Positions 34,801 through 51,982 of a DNA stretch of 64,000 nucleotides are shown here, piece by piece. Source of the DNA: Ulota crispa (Eukaryota; Streptophyta; Bryopsida; Orthotrichales; Orthotrichaceae); NCBI GenBank assembly GCA_963920765.1, contig OY987254.1, positions 1-64,000 of the forward strand, in the 5' to 3' direction. Made by a program: the position numbers and the translations under genes. Numbering within the stretch: the stretch's first letter is position 1; every line of letters starts with the position of its first letter. The notes beneath the pieces were generated by a model that was given only the letters and a program-made list of their open reading frames with translations, was not told the DNA's origin and ran no database searches.

Positions 34801-37800
34801 TAAACTCTCAATTTTTTAAAGCTGATACATTAGAATTATTAAACTTTTTATATTATTCTAATTTAAGTTCTAAAAAAAATTTAAATTTTTACTTAAAAAA
34901 AAATAAAAAAAATAATTTAACATATACACAATTAATAAAAAGTAAAATTATAGAAAAAAAAAACTTATCTAATAATCAATTAACTTTTTTTCACAAAAAA
35001 AATAAAAATTCAAATATTGAATTACAAATATATAAAACTTGTTTATCAAAAACTTTAAAAAAATTTAACTACAAAAAATTAATGTTTTTGTATAACTTTG
35101 ACTTGAATAACTTATTCAATTCATTAGTTAAATTTAATCCAGTTTTTTATAAAAAAACAAGAAATTTAAAAAAACTTAATTTTGCGAAAAACTTATATAT
35201 TCAAAATACATTAAAACAAAAAAATAATGTTCATCAAATAAATTATTTTCAAAATAATTTACTTTTTGAATTTTTTATCAAAATTCAAAACGAAAATAAT
35301 CAAATAGTTAATTGGACTAACAAATTATTTATTACAAAATCTAATTTTAAAGAAAATTTAATTGATACTATTTTAAATAATAATATAAATACTAGAAATT
35401 TAAAATATGAAAAAAACAAGAATACATTATCATATTTTTCAAAGAAATCTATTAAATTAATTTCACAAATTAAAATAAATCAAATATTGAAAAAATCAGT
35501 AAAGTGGGCTTTCGTTGAAAAATATATACCATGGTTTTTTACTTTTAAATGGTGGAAATATATTAAAAACATAGTTTTAAATTCATTTTTAGAATTGTTG
35601 TTAAAAATTAATGATCAATTTAATTATATTTTGCTAACAACTTTACAAAATAAAAAAGAAAATTTTAATTATTTATTAAAAAGTTTATTATTTAATTTAA
35701 AAAAGAAAATTATTGGTAATTCATTTGAAATTTGGAATTTACGTTTATTAAAAGAAATTAATAAACAACATAATAATCAAAAAATTATATGGCCATCTTT
35801 TTATTTAAATTTTGTTATTAACTGGAATAAAGAATATGTAGCAGCTATAAGTTTTATTATTTTTAACTATTTTCTTTTTCAAAAATATTTTTCCAATTTA
35901 TTAGGTTCAGATTATTTTGAACTATGGAAATATTTTGAAATAATTCAATCTTTAATAGATTCTTCACGTGGAAAATATTTAGATAGTTTACTACATAATA
36001 ATTCAATACAATTTATTAAATCAGAAAATTTATTAATGCATTTTTTTCGAAATTTAAAACACTATATAAAAAATGCAAAATTTTATTTATTTAAAAAAAA
36101 AAAAATAAACAAATTATTAATTAAAAATAAAGGATTAGACCTTTCTCGTAGAGAACGAAAAGTATTGGTTCAATCTTTAATCACTGATAAAAGTATTGAA
36201 CAATATAGATCAAAATTTACTTCTAATACTAGTTTTAAAAGTTTTCAATTTGGCAATTCAATTGTGAAACAATACAAATTTACAAACTATTTAGAAAATT
36301 TAACTGAAGATTATCAAAAAAGTTTAGTAAATTATCCGTTTCATCAATTTTATTTAGCAGAAAATTTAGTTTTTTTATCTTATTGGCAAAAAAGTATATC
36401 CTTAAATATTCCGTGGCAAATTAGTACTTTAAAATCAACTTTATATAAAAAACCTGTTCCACTTGAATTAAGACTTTTTTCTTCCAAAGGAATTTTATTA
36501 ATAGGTTCATTAGAAACTGGACGCTCTTATTTGGTTAAAAATCTAGCCGCAAATTCTTTTGTTCCTCTAATAAAGATATCTATAAGTAAACTTTTATATA
36601 ATAAACCTGACATTTTAACTGAAAGTTGGATGAATATTCTAATGGAAAGTTTACGAAGATTAAATCTTATTTTAGAATTAGCAAAAAAATTATCTCCGTG
36701 TATAGTCTGGATGCAAAATATTCATGAACTTAATGTAAACCGTTCAACTCAAAATGTGGAATCTGATCCAACTTTTTTACTTGGTATTTTTTTAAAATAT
36801 TTTCAAACTGGTTTTAGTAAAAAAAATATTCATAATATAGTAATTATTGGTTCGACCCATCTTCCTAGAAAAGTTGATCCTGCTTTAATTTCTCCAAATC
36901 GATTAGATCGATTAATAAATATTAGAATGTTTAATCTTTTACAAAGACAAAAAAAACTTTTGATTTTACTAAGCAGTAAACATAGTGAATATTTTTATTC
37001 AAAAAATAAAAAATCTTCTATTAATGAATTTGGACATAGAACCATAGGGTATAATGCACGAGATTTAGCAGAACTTATTAATGAAATTTTATTAATTACT
37101 ATTGTTCAAAACCAATCCGTAATAGAAAAAAAAACTATAAGACTAGCATTTCATAGACAAACTTTAGGTTCTACATATATAAATAATAAAATAAATTTTA
37201 CGCATAATTATGGGACACTTTTTTACAAAGTTGGAAAAGTTCTTGTACAAAATTTGTTTATAAAAAATTTGCCTAAAAATCCTTTGTATTTTGGTAATGA
37301 TTTGTGGAAAAAAAAATTTTATTATCTATCTAAATGGTATTTAGAGCCTTCACTTTTTGAATCAACAATAAAAGAATTTATTATTTTACCTCATGTTTTA
37401 GGTTGTTTAGCTGGGTTAGCTGCTCGAGATTCTTTGTTTATATTAGAAAACAAACCGGATAATTTAATTTCACTTGATAAATATGCTGAAAATGATTTTT
37501 ATTTAGCTTGTAATATTTTAGAAAGTCTTTTAATAGAGTTTTCATGGCTAGAAATATTTGAAAAAAAAAATACTAATAAAAAGAATCATTTTCATTTTCA
37601 GTTTCAACCAAAAAATCCTTTATATATGATAAAAAAAGGACTTTTTTCAATAATAAATCAAAATAAAAAAAATGCATTGTTAAATAAATCTTTTAATCAA
37701 ATAATTTCTTATAAAAAAGAACTTTTTCAATTAACTAGTAATATAACTTGGGCACCAAAAGTATCTCGTCTTAATTTTATTCGTACTAATTTATTTAATT

Positions 37801-38699
37801 GGATAAACAGACCTAATGAATTCAAAGTTACATATAATTTTGATTTTTCACAAAAAAAAGAATTTAATGGCCCATCAAAAAATTCTCAGTTTTTTGAAAT
37901 TATTCAGCAAAAAACAAAAGAGCAACTTCCTTATGAAAGAATTTTATCCCGAATAAGACGAAGAAATGTACAAGAATTAGAATTTCAATTAGAAGATATT
38001 TTATTAGAAGAGCAGTTTTTAATATTAGGATTTTCACGATTATTTACAGAATATCAAATGGAATATCGATTATTGAGTAAACCTATGGTATTTATCGGAG
38101 GACGGTTTCTTTGGGACCCTACTGGTTTATTATTTCGAAATCATCATTTTATTTTTTCGCGTCAAAATTTATTTATAGATGAAGAAATGCTAAGAAGATT
38201 ATATGTTACTTATGGAGCAAGAAGAGAACGGGAGAAATCTCGTTCAAGTCAAAAAATTAAACAATTTTTTCTTCGTCGTGGATATGGTCGAGATTCCATA
38301 AATGATTTTTCTATAAATTGGTGGAATCAATTACCTTTTATTGAAAAAAATAATGTTGAAACTTTTAAGCGTATTGAAGGAATTGGTGTTCAATTAAAAC
38401 GTCCGCAAGTATTTACTCCTGTATACTTATATCAACGTTGGTTAATCGAAAATCCACTAGAAAGTATGAGTCGTTTTGAATTATTAAATAACCAACAAAG
38501 ATGGTTAAAAGTAAATAATTTATTATTTAATGATTCTTTTATTTATTACACTCTTTTAGAAATTTATCAATATTTATTAAATTTTTTTATTTTTCATCAA
38601 GTTTTATTAAATGAAATGACAAAAATATTACTTAGAGATAAATGGCTTTTTCAAAACGAAATTGAATACTTTATTAATCTAATTAACAAAATGAATTAA
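31821..38699 (+). CDS. ycf2: Ycf2, giant AAA-type ATPase-like protein
   Basis: 2292 residues. In plants Ycf2 is part of the inner-envelope Ycf2-FtsHi complex, described as an ATPase motor for protein import. The frame is uninterrupted despite many A runs (for example 13 A near 32260). A degenerate Walker A (LLIGSLETGRSYLVKNLA) lies at about residue 1557 and a degenerate Walker B (CIVWMQNIHEL) at about 1630, with a downstream RKVDPALISPNRLDRLINIR segment, as in the family. The N-terminal 1300 residues are lysine/asparagine/phenylalanine-rich and weakly conserved. The length is longer than the roughly 2136 residues known from Marchantia. It is not in an inverted repeat here. Confidence 0.95.
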   Translation: MKQELSKNKYLYKRLKLEEIKNPQYFLEICTKSNLIKFLIRLFFNKENFIKFFDFRIISSLILHDLKSSKTKKNSILNSFLLITLSIFLYRLNNKAIIEKKYLNLVKVVSGHINYFKYKEKNLKEIFNKKNTLTFTHQPIFKRLDLKKKKKYSMIRTSLKKKIYVIDPYNKNLVKNSEWWKFWIIKEILPSWKISSNYIKKIENLLKKKNTNDLKYFFKFYITNILCKNYYWEKKFNSIFFENSKKSRKIRSNEKKKILEDTFGLQIFFAFCEKLIFEIENPLKSNNLNSIIQLENSNTNFVISADYKKKSPEFNLVKKNIIQNLKIWDETDSIIAKSYILIKKKGWFFFNNYAEFYLWQLYKKGLFKYKKDLNKIDINKNKLDIKLFKLKSLNSEQRNLRADKNLSKISYQMSKYILYDLKNSIKLISNYLIIDQNLKLKKKKLKIKKKFNLIETNFVKSNKNFLKSLLNKKLSDRKNLKNNITSTIWNTFFFNQNKKNIIKSSLFLSPFFENYLTLWIKNLFIENEKSTTNTFFLNNKQTLNFSYKLFSNILSIDQLSIGFSSNKEYKKKIRLIKKPENKIFRHFTKSDNYRLIFLFKTKKSHKTLNFFIFLNYAYKIIYKKKNNIKKFILLVNSKSSKNIFYLLWFCIHKCIGNQNIKSNKKNLFQINHFISLTTFLDKLNLLIIKYNLFYIKTAYYNLNYQNQENFKLEKNLLITKIISEKEREKTKVLIEKKLKKKLKIYNIFSKFYTQFSNKDQLIYNYFYKNLFLVNKIFYYKKNINLRKITKIIIDQNLLNWKKKEKNYFYNNSIKKTKYIYYNFNKVILISEKNKNKKTSKFFIEKQKNLLFLSNKINFLNNKNLITKWSNKLNKKSISSFYNKLTFIFLKNRYKFSKLFIYSPKIKNIKTKNFYKIVLNKQILLKQITFNIYYKLNTYCYFDKILITNFFINYFNDINNNKICTKIFNSIFFSPIWQNEKNYFSSIKISNEILLNSQFFKADTLELLNFLYYSNLSSKKNLNFYLKKNKKNNLTYTQLIKSKIIEKKNLSNNQLTFFHKKNKNSNIELQIYKTCLSKTLKKFNYKKLMFLYNFDLNNLFNSLVKFNPVFYKKTRNLKKLNFAKNLYIQNTLKQKNNVHQINYFQNNLLFEFFIKIQNENNQIVNWTNKLFITKSNFKENLIDTILNNNINTRNLKYEKNKNTLSYFSKKSIKLISQIKINQILKKSVKWAFVEKYIPWFFTFKWWKYIKNIVLNSFLELLLKINDQFNYILLTTLQNKKENFNYLLKSLLFNLKKKIIGNSFEIWNLRLLKEINKQHNNQKIIWPSFYLNFVINWNKEYVAAISFIIFNYFLFQKYFSNLLGSDYFELWKYFEIIQSLIDSSRGKYLDSLLHNNSIQFIKSENLLMHFFRNLKHYIKNAKFYLFKKKKINKLLIKNKGLDLSRRERKVLVQSLITDKSIEQYRSKFTSNTSFKSFQFGNSIVKQYKFTNYLENLTEDYQKSLVNYPFHQFYLAENLVFLSYWQKSISLNIPWQISTLKSTLYKKPVPLELRLFSSKGILLIGSLETGRSYLVKNLAANSFVPLIKISISKLLYNKPDILTESWMNILMESLRRLNLILELAKKLSPCIVWMQNIHELNVNRSTQNVESDPTFLLGIFLKYFQTGFSKKNIHNIVIIGSTHLPRKVDPALISPNRLDRLINIRMFNLLQRQKKLLILLSSKHSEYFYSKNKKSSINEFGHRTIGYNARDLAELINEILLITIVQNQSVIEKKTIRLAFHRQTLGSTYINNKINFTHNYGTLFYKVGKVLVQNLFIKNLPKNPLYFGNDLWKKKFYYLSKWYLEPSLFESTIKEFIILPHVLGCLAGLAARDSLFILENKPDNLISLDKYAENDFYLACNILESLLIEFSWLEIFEKKNTNKKNHFHFQFQPKNPLYMIKKGLFSIINQNKKNALLNKSFNQIISYKKELFQLTSNITWAPKVSRLNFIRTNLFNWINRPNEFKVTYNFDFSQKKEFNGPSKNSQFFEIIQQKTKEQLPYERILSRIRRRNVQELEFQLEDILLEEQFLILGFSRLFTEYQMEYRLLSKPMVFIGGRFLWDPTGLLFRNHHFIFSRQNLFIDEEMLRRLYVTYGARREREKSRSSQKIKQFFLRRGYGRDSINDFSINWWNQLPFIEKNNVETFKRIEGIGVQLKRPQVFTPVYLYQRWLIENPLESMSRFELLNNQQRWLKVNNLLFNDSFIYYTLLEIYQYLLNFFIFHQVLLNEMTKILLRDKWLFQNEIEYFINLINKMN

Positions 38700-38765
38700 A
38701 AGTTACTTTTTTTTATTTTATACATTTTAAAATAAAAAAAAGTTAATTGAATTTAATATATTAAT

Positions 38766-38814
38766 AAAAAGAAATGATGTTAAAAAAATACTGTTTTTAA
38801 CACCATTTCTTTTT
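38766..38814 (+). terminator. Hairpin after ycf2
   Basis: 21-nt arms (38766-38786, 38794-38814) with one mismatch, 66 nt after the ycf2 stop. The next gene, trnD, is convergent. Confidence 0.7.
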
Positions 38815-38942
38815 ACTAGTAATTTGGATATTTATTATTTAGTAATAAAAAAAAACTATTTAAATTAGTTTACTAAAAAGTAAAAAAAAAAGTATTAACA
38901 AAATTTTATTAAAATTAATTAATTTAGTTTAATTAAATATTT

Positions 38943-39016
38943 CGGGATTGACGGGACTCGAACCCGCAACTTCCGCCTTGACAGGGCGGTGCTCTAACCA
39001 ATTGAACTACAATCCC
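38943..39016 (-). tRNA. trnD-GUC: tRNA-Asp (GUC)
   Basis: Minus strand: acceptor GGGATTG/CAATCCC, anticodon GTC in the loop CTGTCAA, T loop TTCGAGT, discriminator G. Third member of the trnE-trnY-trnD set transcribed leftward. Confidence 0.96.
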
Positions 39017-39075
39017 TATAAACATTTATTTATTATGGCGATCTAAAAAGCTTTATGTCAAATTAACAATGTTTT

Positions 39076-39112
39076 CTTAAATCAACTTTTTTTACAAAAA
39101 AGTTGATTTAAG
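39076..39112. repeat. Hairpin between trnD and trnY
   Basis: Perfect 17-nt arms (39076-39092, 39096-39112) with a 3-nt loop TAC. On the minus strand it is just 3' of trnY, so it may mark the trnY 3' end. Confidence 0.75.
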
Positions 39113-39177
39113 TAGAAAATAGACAAAAATAAAAAAAAATATAGAAAATTTTTATGTTTGTAAATCTCGGTAAAATT

Positions 39178-39259
39178 TGGGCCGAGCTGGATTTGAACCA
39201 GCGTAGGCATTGCCAGCGGATTTACAGTCCGTCCCCATTAACCGCTCGAGCATCGACCC
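39178..39259 (-). tRNA. trnY-GUA: tRNA-Tyr (GUA)
   Basis: Minus strand class II tRNA: acceptor GGGTCGA with GCTCGGCCC region at the 3' side, anticodon GTA in the loop CTGTAAA, medium-long variable arm, T loop TTCAAAT. It matches plastid tRNA-Tyr. Confidence 0.95.
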
Positions 39260-39389
39260 AAAAAAAAAAAAAGAAAAAAAAAAACGACAAAGTTATTTTT
39301 TAATTTAACTTTATTGTTTTTTTTTCTTTTTCAATTATTATATAATAAATTTTGGATAATAATTAAATCTTAAAAATTTTTTTTCATAA

Positions 39390-39462
39390 TACCCCCAGGG
39401 GAATTCGAATCCCCGTCGCCTCCTTGAAAGAGAGGTGTCCTAGGCCACTAGACGATGGGGGC
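39390..39462 (-). tRNA. trnE-UUC: tRNA-Glu (UUC)
   Basis: Minus strand: acceptor GCCCCCA/TGGGGGT, anticodon TTC in the loop CTTTCAA, T loop TTCGAAT. This tRNA also supplies glutamyl-tRNA for haem and chlorophyll synthesis in plastids (established knowledge). Confidence 0.96.
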
Positions 39463-39683
39463 TTAATCCTCCTATTTATGTTACTTAATTCTTTATTTAC
39501 TGTCAATAGTTAATAATATTATTAGGTTTTTTAATAAGAAATACTTACACAAGTATTTTAATAAAAATTTTTAAATTAAAAAATTTAGACAAATTTTTAG
39601 TTTAAAAATAAAATTTGAGTTGACAAATATGTTTTTTTATCACAAACTTCAATTGTATTTGTTTTTAGTCAATTTGTAAAATA

Positions 39684-39755
39684 GCCCTTTTAACTCAGTG
39701 GTAGAGTAACGCCATGGTAAGGCGTAAGTCATCGGTTCAAGTCTGATAAAGGGCT
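39684..39755 (+). tRNA. trnT-GGU: tRNA-Thr (GGU)
   Basis: Acceptor GCCCTTT/AAAGGGC, anticodon GGT in the loop ATGGTAA, T loop TTCAAGT. It is divergent from trnE and upstream of psbD. Confidence 0.95.
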
Positions 39756-42708
<2,953 letters not shown>

Positions 42709-42740
42709 TAATTAAAAAATAAATTAATTATTGAAAATTA

Positions 42741-42774
42741 AAAATGGCTCGACTTTTTTTAGTCGAGCCATTTT
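42741..42774 (+). terminator. Hairpin after psbC
   Basis: Perfect 14-nt arms (AAAATGGCTCGACT and complement) with a T6 loop, 32 nt after the psbC stop, in front of the convergent trnS-UGA. Confidence 0.85.
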
Positions 42775-42802
42775 AACAAAATTTAAATGTTTCTCATAAA
42801 AA

Positions 42803-42890
42803 AGGAGAGAGAGGGATTCGAACCCTCGATAGTTTTGAAAACTATGCCGGTTTTCAAGACCGGAGCCATCAACCACTCGGCCATCTCTCC
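42803..42890 (-). tRNA. trnS-UGA: tRNA-Ser (UGA)
   Basis: Minus strand class II tRNA: acceptor GGAGAGA/TCTCTCC, anticodon TGA in the loop CTTGAAA, long variable arm with ATAGTTTTCAAAACTAT, T loop TTCGAAT. It lies between psbC and psbZ as usual. Confidence 0.95.
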
Positions 42891-43094
42891 TATTTTCTTT
42901 AAGTTAAAATAAAAAAATAGTAAGGTCATTAATTATATAATAATAAAAACTTATTTAAAAATATCGTTACATAAATGTTAAATTTTTAAATTAAAAAAAA
43001 AATTTAAAATGTTTTTGACTGAGTAAGTAAATAATTACTAGAAAAGGATTAATGGTATAATTTAATTTATTTTTCAATTTGGAGAATCACAACC

Positions 43095-43283
43095 ATGACT
43101 ATTGCCTTTCAGTTGGCTGTATTTGCATTAATTGCTATTTCGTTTTTATTAGTAATTGGTGTACCTGTCGTGCTTGCCTCTCCTGATGGTTGGTCAAGTA
43201 GTAAAAATGTTGTGTTTTCAGGTGCTTCATTATGGATTGGATTGGTTTTTTTGGTTGGTGTTCTTAATTCTTTCATATCATAA
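43095..43283 (+). CDS. psbZ: Photosystem II protein Z
   Basis: 62-residue two-helix PSII subunit that stabilises PSII-LHCII supercomplexes. It begins [20 protein letters not shown] and contains [16 protein letters not shown] between the helices, matching the family at the usual length. TTTGGAGAA precedes the ATG. Confidence 0.97.
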   Translation: MTIAFQLAVFALIAISFLLVIGVPVVLASPDGWSSSKNVVFSGASLWIGLVFLVGVLNSFIS

Positions 43284-43531
43284 ATTTTAATTTTATAAAA
43301 TTAAAAATAAAAGAAAACTTTTAACTTTCTTCCCTATGTAGATTTTATATTATAAGTTTTAAAAGGCTGTTTTTACAAGTCTTTTGATATAATTTTCTAC
43401 TAGGGAGGTTTTTTTATTTAAAGTTATTTGAATTAAATAATTAATTTACTAATTTAAAATAAAATTAATAAATAATTGACTATGTTAAAAAAATATATAT
43501 ATACTTATATATATATATCAAAAGTAGAACT

Positions 43532-43602
43532 GCGAGTATAGTTTAATGGTAAAATTCCTCCTTGCCAAGGAGAATATGCGGGTTCGATTCCCGCTACCCG
43601 CC
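43532..43602 (+). tRNA. trnG-GCC: tRNA-Gly (GCC)
   Basis: Anticodon GCC in the loop TTGCCAA, T loop TTCGATT. The acceptor stem GCGAGTA/TACCCGC has an A-C mismatch at the fourth pair. Its last 26 nt are identical to the 3' part of trnG-UCC in this window. It is probably still functional. Confidence 0.93.
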
Positions 43603-43710
43603 TTTTTTTATCCTGTCATCAACAAACGAAAAAATAATTAAAGAAAAAAAGAAAAAAAATAATAATAAATTTTGCACTATATCTTTAGATAACTTTATAT
43701 AATATAAATT

Positions 43711-43784
43711 TAGCGGAGACGGGATTTGAACCCATGACCTCAAGGTTATGAGCCTTGCGAGCTACCAGGCTGCTCTACTCCGCG
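43711..43784 (-). tRNA. trnfM-CAU: Initiator tRNA-fMet (CAU)
   Basis: Minus strand: anticodon CAT in the loop CTCATAA, an unpaired first base (C1 against U72) as in initiators, D arm AGCAGCCTGGTAGCTC, and GGG...CTC-type anticodon stem. It lies between trnG-GCC and rps14, as expected. Confidence 0.95.
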
Positions 43785-43926
43785 TCACATTATAATAACA
43801 TATTTTTAAGTTATTAAACAATAATTTTTTTTATATTTTCTCATGAAACCCCCCAGTTATGATTAGAAGTTGAATTTAGGGGGGCTTTTTAATTACAATT
43901 TATTTTTACTTTTTTTTTCAAAATTT

Positions 43927-44229
43927 TTACCAACTGGATTTAGTTAGTCCAGGTAAAAAGCATGCATGAGCCATTTCTCTTAATACATGTCTAGATAAAC
44001 CAAAATCACGATAGTTTGCTCTAGGTCTTCCAGTTAAAAAACAGCGACGATGAAGTCTTGTAGGTGCACTGTTACGTGGTAAAGTTTGTAATTGTTTTTG
44101 AAATTCCCATTTTTCATCTAAGGATAAAGTTTCCTTTATTTTTTTTTTCATAGATTGACGAAAATTATAGTATTTTTTTTCTAATTTTTGTCTTTTTTTT
44201 TCTCTTTCAATAAGACTTTTTTTTGCCAT
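43927..44229 (-). CDS. rps14: Ribosomal protein S14
   Basis: 100-residue S14, minus strand. It starts [20 protein letters not shown] and ends [27 protein letters not shown], as in the family. The start is a genomic ATG; in some mosses this codon is ACG and edited. It is downstream of psaB with a hairpin between, the usual psaA-psaB-rps14 group. A short G/C hairpin (CCCCCC with GGGGGG, about 43849-43884) lies 3' of it. Confidence 0.97.
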   Translation of the reverse strand: MAKKSLIEREKKRQKLEKKYYNFRQSMKKKIKETLSLDEKWEFQKQLQTLPRNSAPTRLHRRCFLTGRPRANYRDFGLSRHVLREMAHACFLPGLTKSSW

Positions 44230-44326
44230 AATTTTTTTTTTTAATGAGTAATTTATTTGGTTTAGTAAAAAAGTAAAAATTCAAACTTTGTTTACATTTT
44301 TTTTAATTTTACTATATTTTTTTGCA

Positions 44327-44378
44327 TATTGAACAGAATAGATTTTGGTTTTCAAGCCATAATCTATCCTGTTCAATA
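44327..44378 (-). terminator. Hairpin 3' of psaB
   Basis: 18-nt arms (44327-44344, 44361-44378) with one mismatch, 28 nt beyond the psaB stop on the minus strand, between psaB and rps14. It may set the psaB 3' end or be a processing site in the tricistronic RNA. Confidence 0.65.
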
Positions 44379-44405
44379 ATTTTTTTTTATCCTATTTAAT
44401 AATTA

Positions 44406-46628
<2,223 letters not shown>

Positions 46629-46635
46629 CTAGCCA

Positions 46636-48888
<2,253 letters not shown>

Positions 48889-49144
48889 CTAGATTCTCCT
48901 CTCTTCAGACGAGGCATAGGAAAAACCCACCAATAATAAATAGTAAACTTCTAAAAGATTTTATTATTTAACTTTTTTCTTTTTTTTTCCAGTTTAAAAC
49001 TGGAGCAACTATAACACAGAAGTTACCTAGGGCAGGTATTCAAATTTATTATGACACATCTTTATGGTGCGTAATGGACCATATAAAGTTCAATTCCATT
49101 TTTAATTAAAATAATTGAAGTTTATATTTTATATAGTTTTTTTT

Positions 49145-50961
49145 TTATTTAAAACGTCCTGTTATTTTTAACCAATTTTGTGCTTCAATATAATTGCTTG
49201 GAGCAAGTGATATTGCTTGTCTCCAATAATCTGCTGCTTGGTTAAACCAAGCGTCGGATGTTTCAGAATCTCCTTGCTGAATAGCCTGTTCTCCTCGGTT
49301 AGGATAGATAAAAGTATCTTCCCTTAGAACCGTACATGAAACTTTAGCGTCATACGGCTCATTTAATTAAATTTAATATATATGATTACCTAGTTAAAAA
49401 AAAATTATTCAAATTCAATTAATAGAATAGGTTTATAATAAAAAATTAGTTAATGAAATAAGTTTTAAATAAAAGAAAAAAAAAAATTCTAATTTTTTTT
49501 CTTTTATTTTTATCTTTTCTCCTATAAAAAAAAAGGGTAACTATCTTATTTTTAGTTAAATTTTCTTAGTATTTAATAATTTATTTATCAAAAATACTTT
49601 ATCTCTTTAGGATCTGAGACTACACCGCTGTTTATTTAATTGCGATTTAATTCAATTTTATTACATAAGTGAATTTTTAAGTAAAACAACTTTTTATCGA
49701 ACCACAATTTGAATACTGGATCATTACGGTGCTTTTCTAACAAATTTAATTACATTATCCATAGAGGTTTTAGACTTTCATTTAAGTCATTTTTTGTTTT
49801 TGGACTTTTAATGAAGTTTTTATTTATTACAGCTAATAAAAATCTTTTCTAGTGATTTATATGTAATAAGTCTCCACTTTTTTTATTTGTAATTTGTGGT
49901 AGTTTTTTACTAAAAAAAATATTATATTGATAGCCGCACGTAATGACAGATCACAGCCATATTATTAAAAGCTTGTGGTAAAGATGGATTTCGCTCTAAT
50001 GCTTGAAAATAGTATTCTAAAGCTTTTGCGTGTTCTCCATTACTTGTATGAATAAGCCCTATATTGTAGAGTATATAACTTCGATCATAAGGGTCAATTT
50101 CTAAGCGCATAGCTTCATAATAGTTTTGTAAAGCTTCTGCGTATTCTCCTTCAGATTGAGCTGACATTCGTTACAATCGTTTATAAAATTTTATAAACTT
50201 CGTTTCAAAACCGTACATGAAATTTTCATTTCATACGGCTTCTCTTGTTTAATATATAAAAAGGGATTAATCTATAAAATTTACAAAAAAATTTACCCAA
50301 TATGATAAAATATCAAGGGCTAGTTTTTAAAAAAAAAGAGCTAACCATCCTTTTTTTAAAAAGGATTTTTACTTTAATTTCAAATTTAATTTTTAAATTT
50401 TTCTTTGTTCTTAACACTTTGTTTTTTAAAGGATTAGCTTTTTCGACAATCTCCGATGGTTATACGAGTACCCAATTTACAAATGAGATGGATTTTTGTT
50501 TTTCTAACCATAAATTTATTAGTAAATAGTTTTTACTATTGAATATAAAACAAATTTTATTTAAAATTTTACGAAGTTTTTGTGTTGTCGATTTCTACAC
50601 GTAATGCTTTTCCAACTATGTAAGCTTATAAAATAAAATGGAAATTATAGCTTTAACCTTTTGCTTAATATTTTAAATCTAAAAAAATGAAAAAATTAAA
50701 GGCTACATCAATCGAAGGTACACGACAGAAGGAATTATTTTTTTTTTTAAATTAACCTTCACTAAGTATAAGTTTCATGCAAGTAAATATTTTCATGTTT
50801 TATTCTCTTTTTTAAGGGTTTAAAATTCAAATCACACCATCTCTATAATATGTAAAAGCTTCTTTTTCCCTTTGTGAAGTTGGAATTATTCGTAATAAAA
50901 TGTCTGCAACAATTGTAAAAGTTTTATCAATAAAATTATCATTTTTTTGAGATCGAGGCAT
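49145..50961 (-). CDS. ycf3: Photosystem I assembly protein Ycf3 (three exons)
   Basis: 168-residue tetratricopeptide-repeat protein needed to assemble PSI. Minus strand: exon 1 50838-50961 ([15 protein letters not shown]...), exon 2 49940-50169 ([20 protein letters not shown]..., three TPR units), exon 3 49145-49297 ([18 protein letters not shown]..., ending KITGRFK). Intron 1 (50170-50837) starts GTGTG; intron 2 (49298-49939) starts GTGCG; both end AC. Each has a clear domain V (plus-strand AACCGTACATGAAA...CATACGGCT, near 50205-50245 and 49325-49365), so both are group II. An open frame inside intron 1 on the opposite strand has no support. Confidence 0.95.
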
Positions 50962-51184
50962 AATCAGATAGAGATTTGAAAAAAATTTAATATTCCCTTT
51001 ATTTGAGAATAAATCCATTAAAGAAAGTAATTTTTAATAAGTACTTTATTTATATAAAAATATATATAAATATTTATATATAATATATATATATTAAATA
51101 TAATATTTAAAAAAGTAAAATTTATTAATGAAAAAATTTGCTATTCTTTAAACTTATGCCTTAAAATTACAAAGAAATATTCTA

Positions 51185-51271
51185 GGAAAGATGGCCGAGT
51201 GGTCGAAGGCGTAGCATTGGAAATGCTATGTAAATATTTGTTTACCGAGGGTTCGAATCCCTCTCTTTCCT
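51185..51271 (+). tRNA. trnS-GGA: tRNA-Ser (GGA)
   Basis: Class II tRNA: acceptor GGAAAGA/TCTTTCC, anticodon GGA in the loop TTGGAAA, long variable arm, T loop TTCGAAT. It lies between ycf3 and rps4, convergent with rps4, as in other plants. Confidence 0.96.
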
Positions 51272-51373
51272 AAGTTATCTCTTTCCTAAGTTACAAGTTT
51301 TTATATATATATATATGTTTTATATATTATATATGTAATTATATATGTAATTAAAAAAACTACTAGATTTTAG

Positions 51374-51982
51374 TTAAGCTTGACGAGAATAATATTCTAC
51401 AACTAACAATTCATTTATTTTTAAACCAATTAATTCACGATCTAGTATTTGATTAACGAATCCTTTTTTTTCTAAAGAATTATAAGTTAAATGATTTGGT
51501 ATTTTAGATTTTTGATAAAAATCTATATTTTTAGTAATTATATCCTGAGATTTTTGTCTATTTTTTATAGTAATAAAATCCTGAGGTTTACACCGATAAC
51601 TTGGTATATCTACTATACGATGATTAACTATAATATGTCTATGATTCACTAGTTGTCTTGCTCCAGGAATCGTAGGAGCCATACCTAATCGAAAAATAAC
51701 ATTATCTAAACGCATTTCGAGTAGTTGTAATAATACTTCACCTGTTGATCCTTTTGCTTTTCTAGCAATACGTACATAATTAAGTAATTGTCGTTCTGTT
51801 ATTCCATAATGAAAACGTAATTTTTGTTTTTCTTCTAAACGAATTCGGTATTGAGAAATTTTTTTATTAGAAGTTGATTGATTGACAGAACTAGATTTTA
51901 ATTGAGGTGTTTTATTTGTTAATCCTGGTAAAACTCCTAAACGACGTACTATTTTTACACGAGGTCCTCGATAACGGGACAT
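51374..51982 (-). CDS. rps4: Ribosomal protein S4
   Basis: 202-residue S4, a primary 16S rRNA-binding protein, minus strand. N-terminus [20 protein letters not shown]; the S4 RNA-binding domain is in the middle, with [20 protein letters not shown] and [20 protein letters not shown] at about residues 86-125. The length is standard. Its leader region (51983-52282) contains no gene. Confidence 0.98.
   Translation of the reverse strand: MSRYRGPRVKIVRRLGVLPGLTNKTPQLKSSSVNQSTSNKKISQYRIRLEEKQKLRFHYGITERQLLNYVRIARKAKGSTGEVLLQLLEMRLDNVIFRLGMAPTIPGARQLVNHRHIIVNHRIVDIPSYRCKPQDFITIKNRQKSQDIITKNIDFYQKSKIPNHLTYNSLEKKGFVNQILDRELIGLKINELLVVEYYSRQA

Noticed and set aside
50302-50529. 75-codon plus-strand open frame inside ycf3 intron 1
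   Set aside because: It lies antisense within a group II intron, has no ribosome binding site or family similarity, and overlaps the intron domains. Chance ORF.
51050-51110. TATA-type simple repeats (also near 24670, 43500, 51310, 55030, 61650)
   Set aside because: Low-complexity AT repeats common in AT-rich plastid spacers; no distinct function can be supported.
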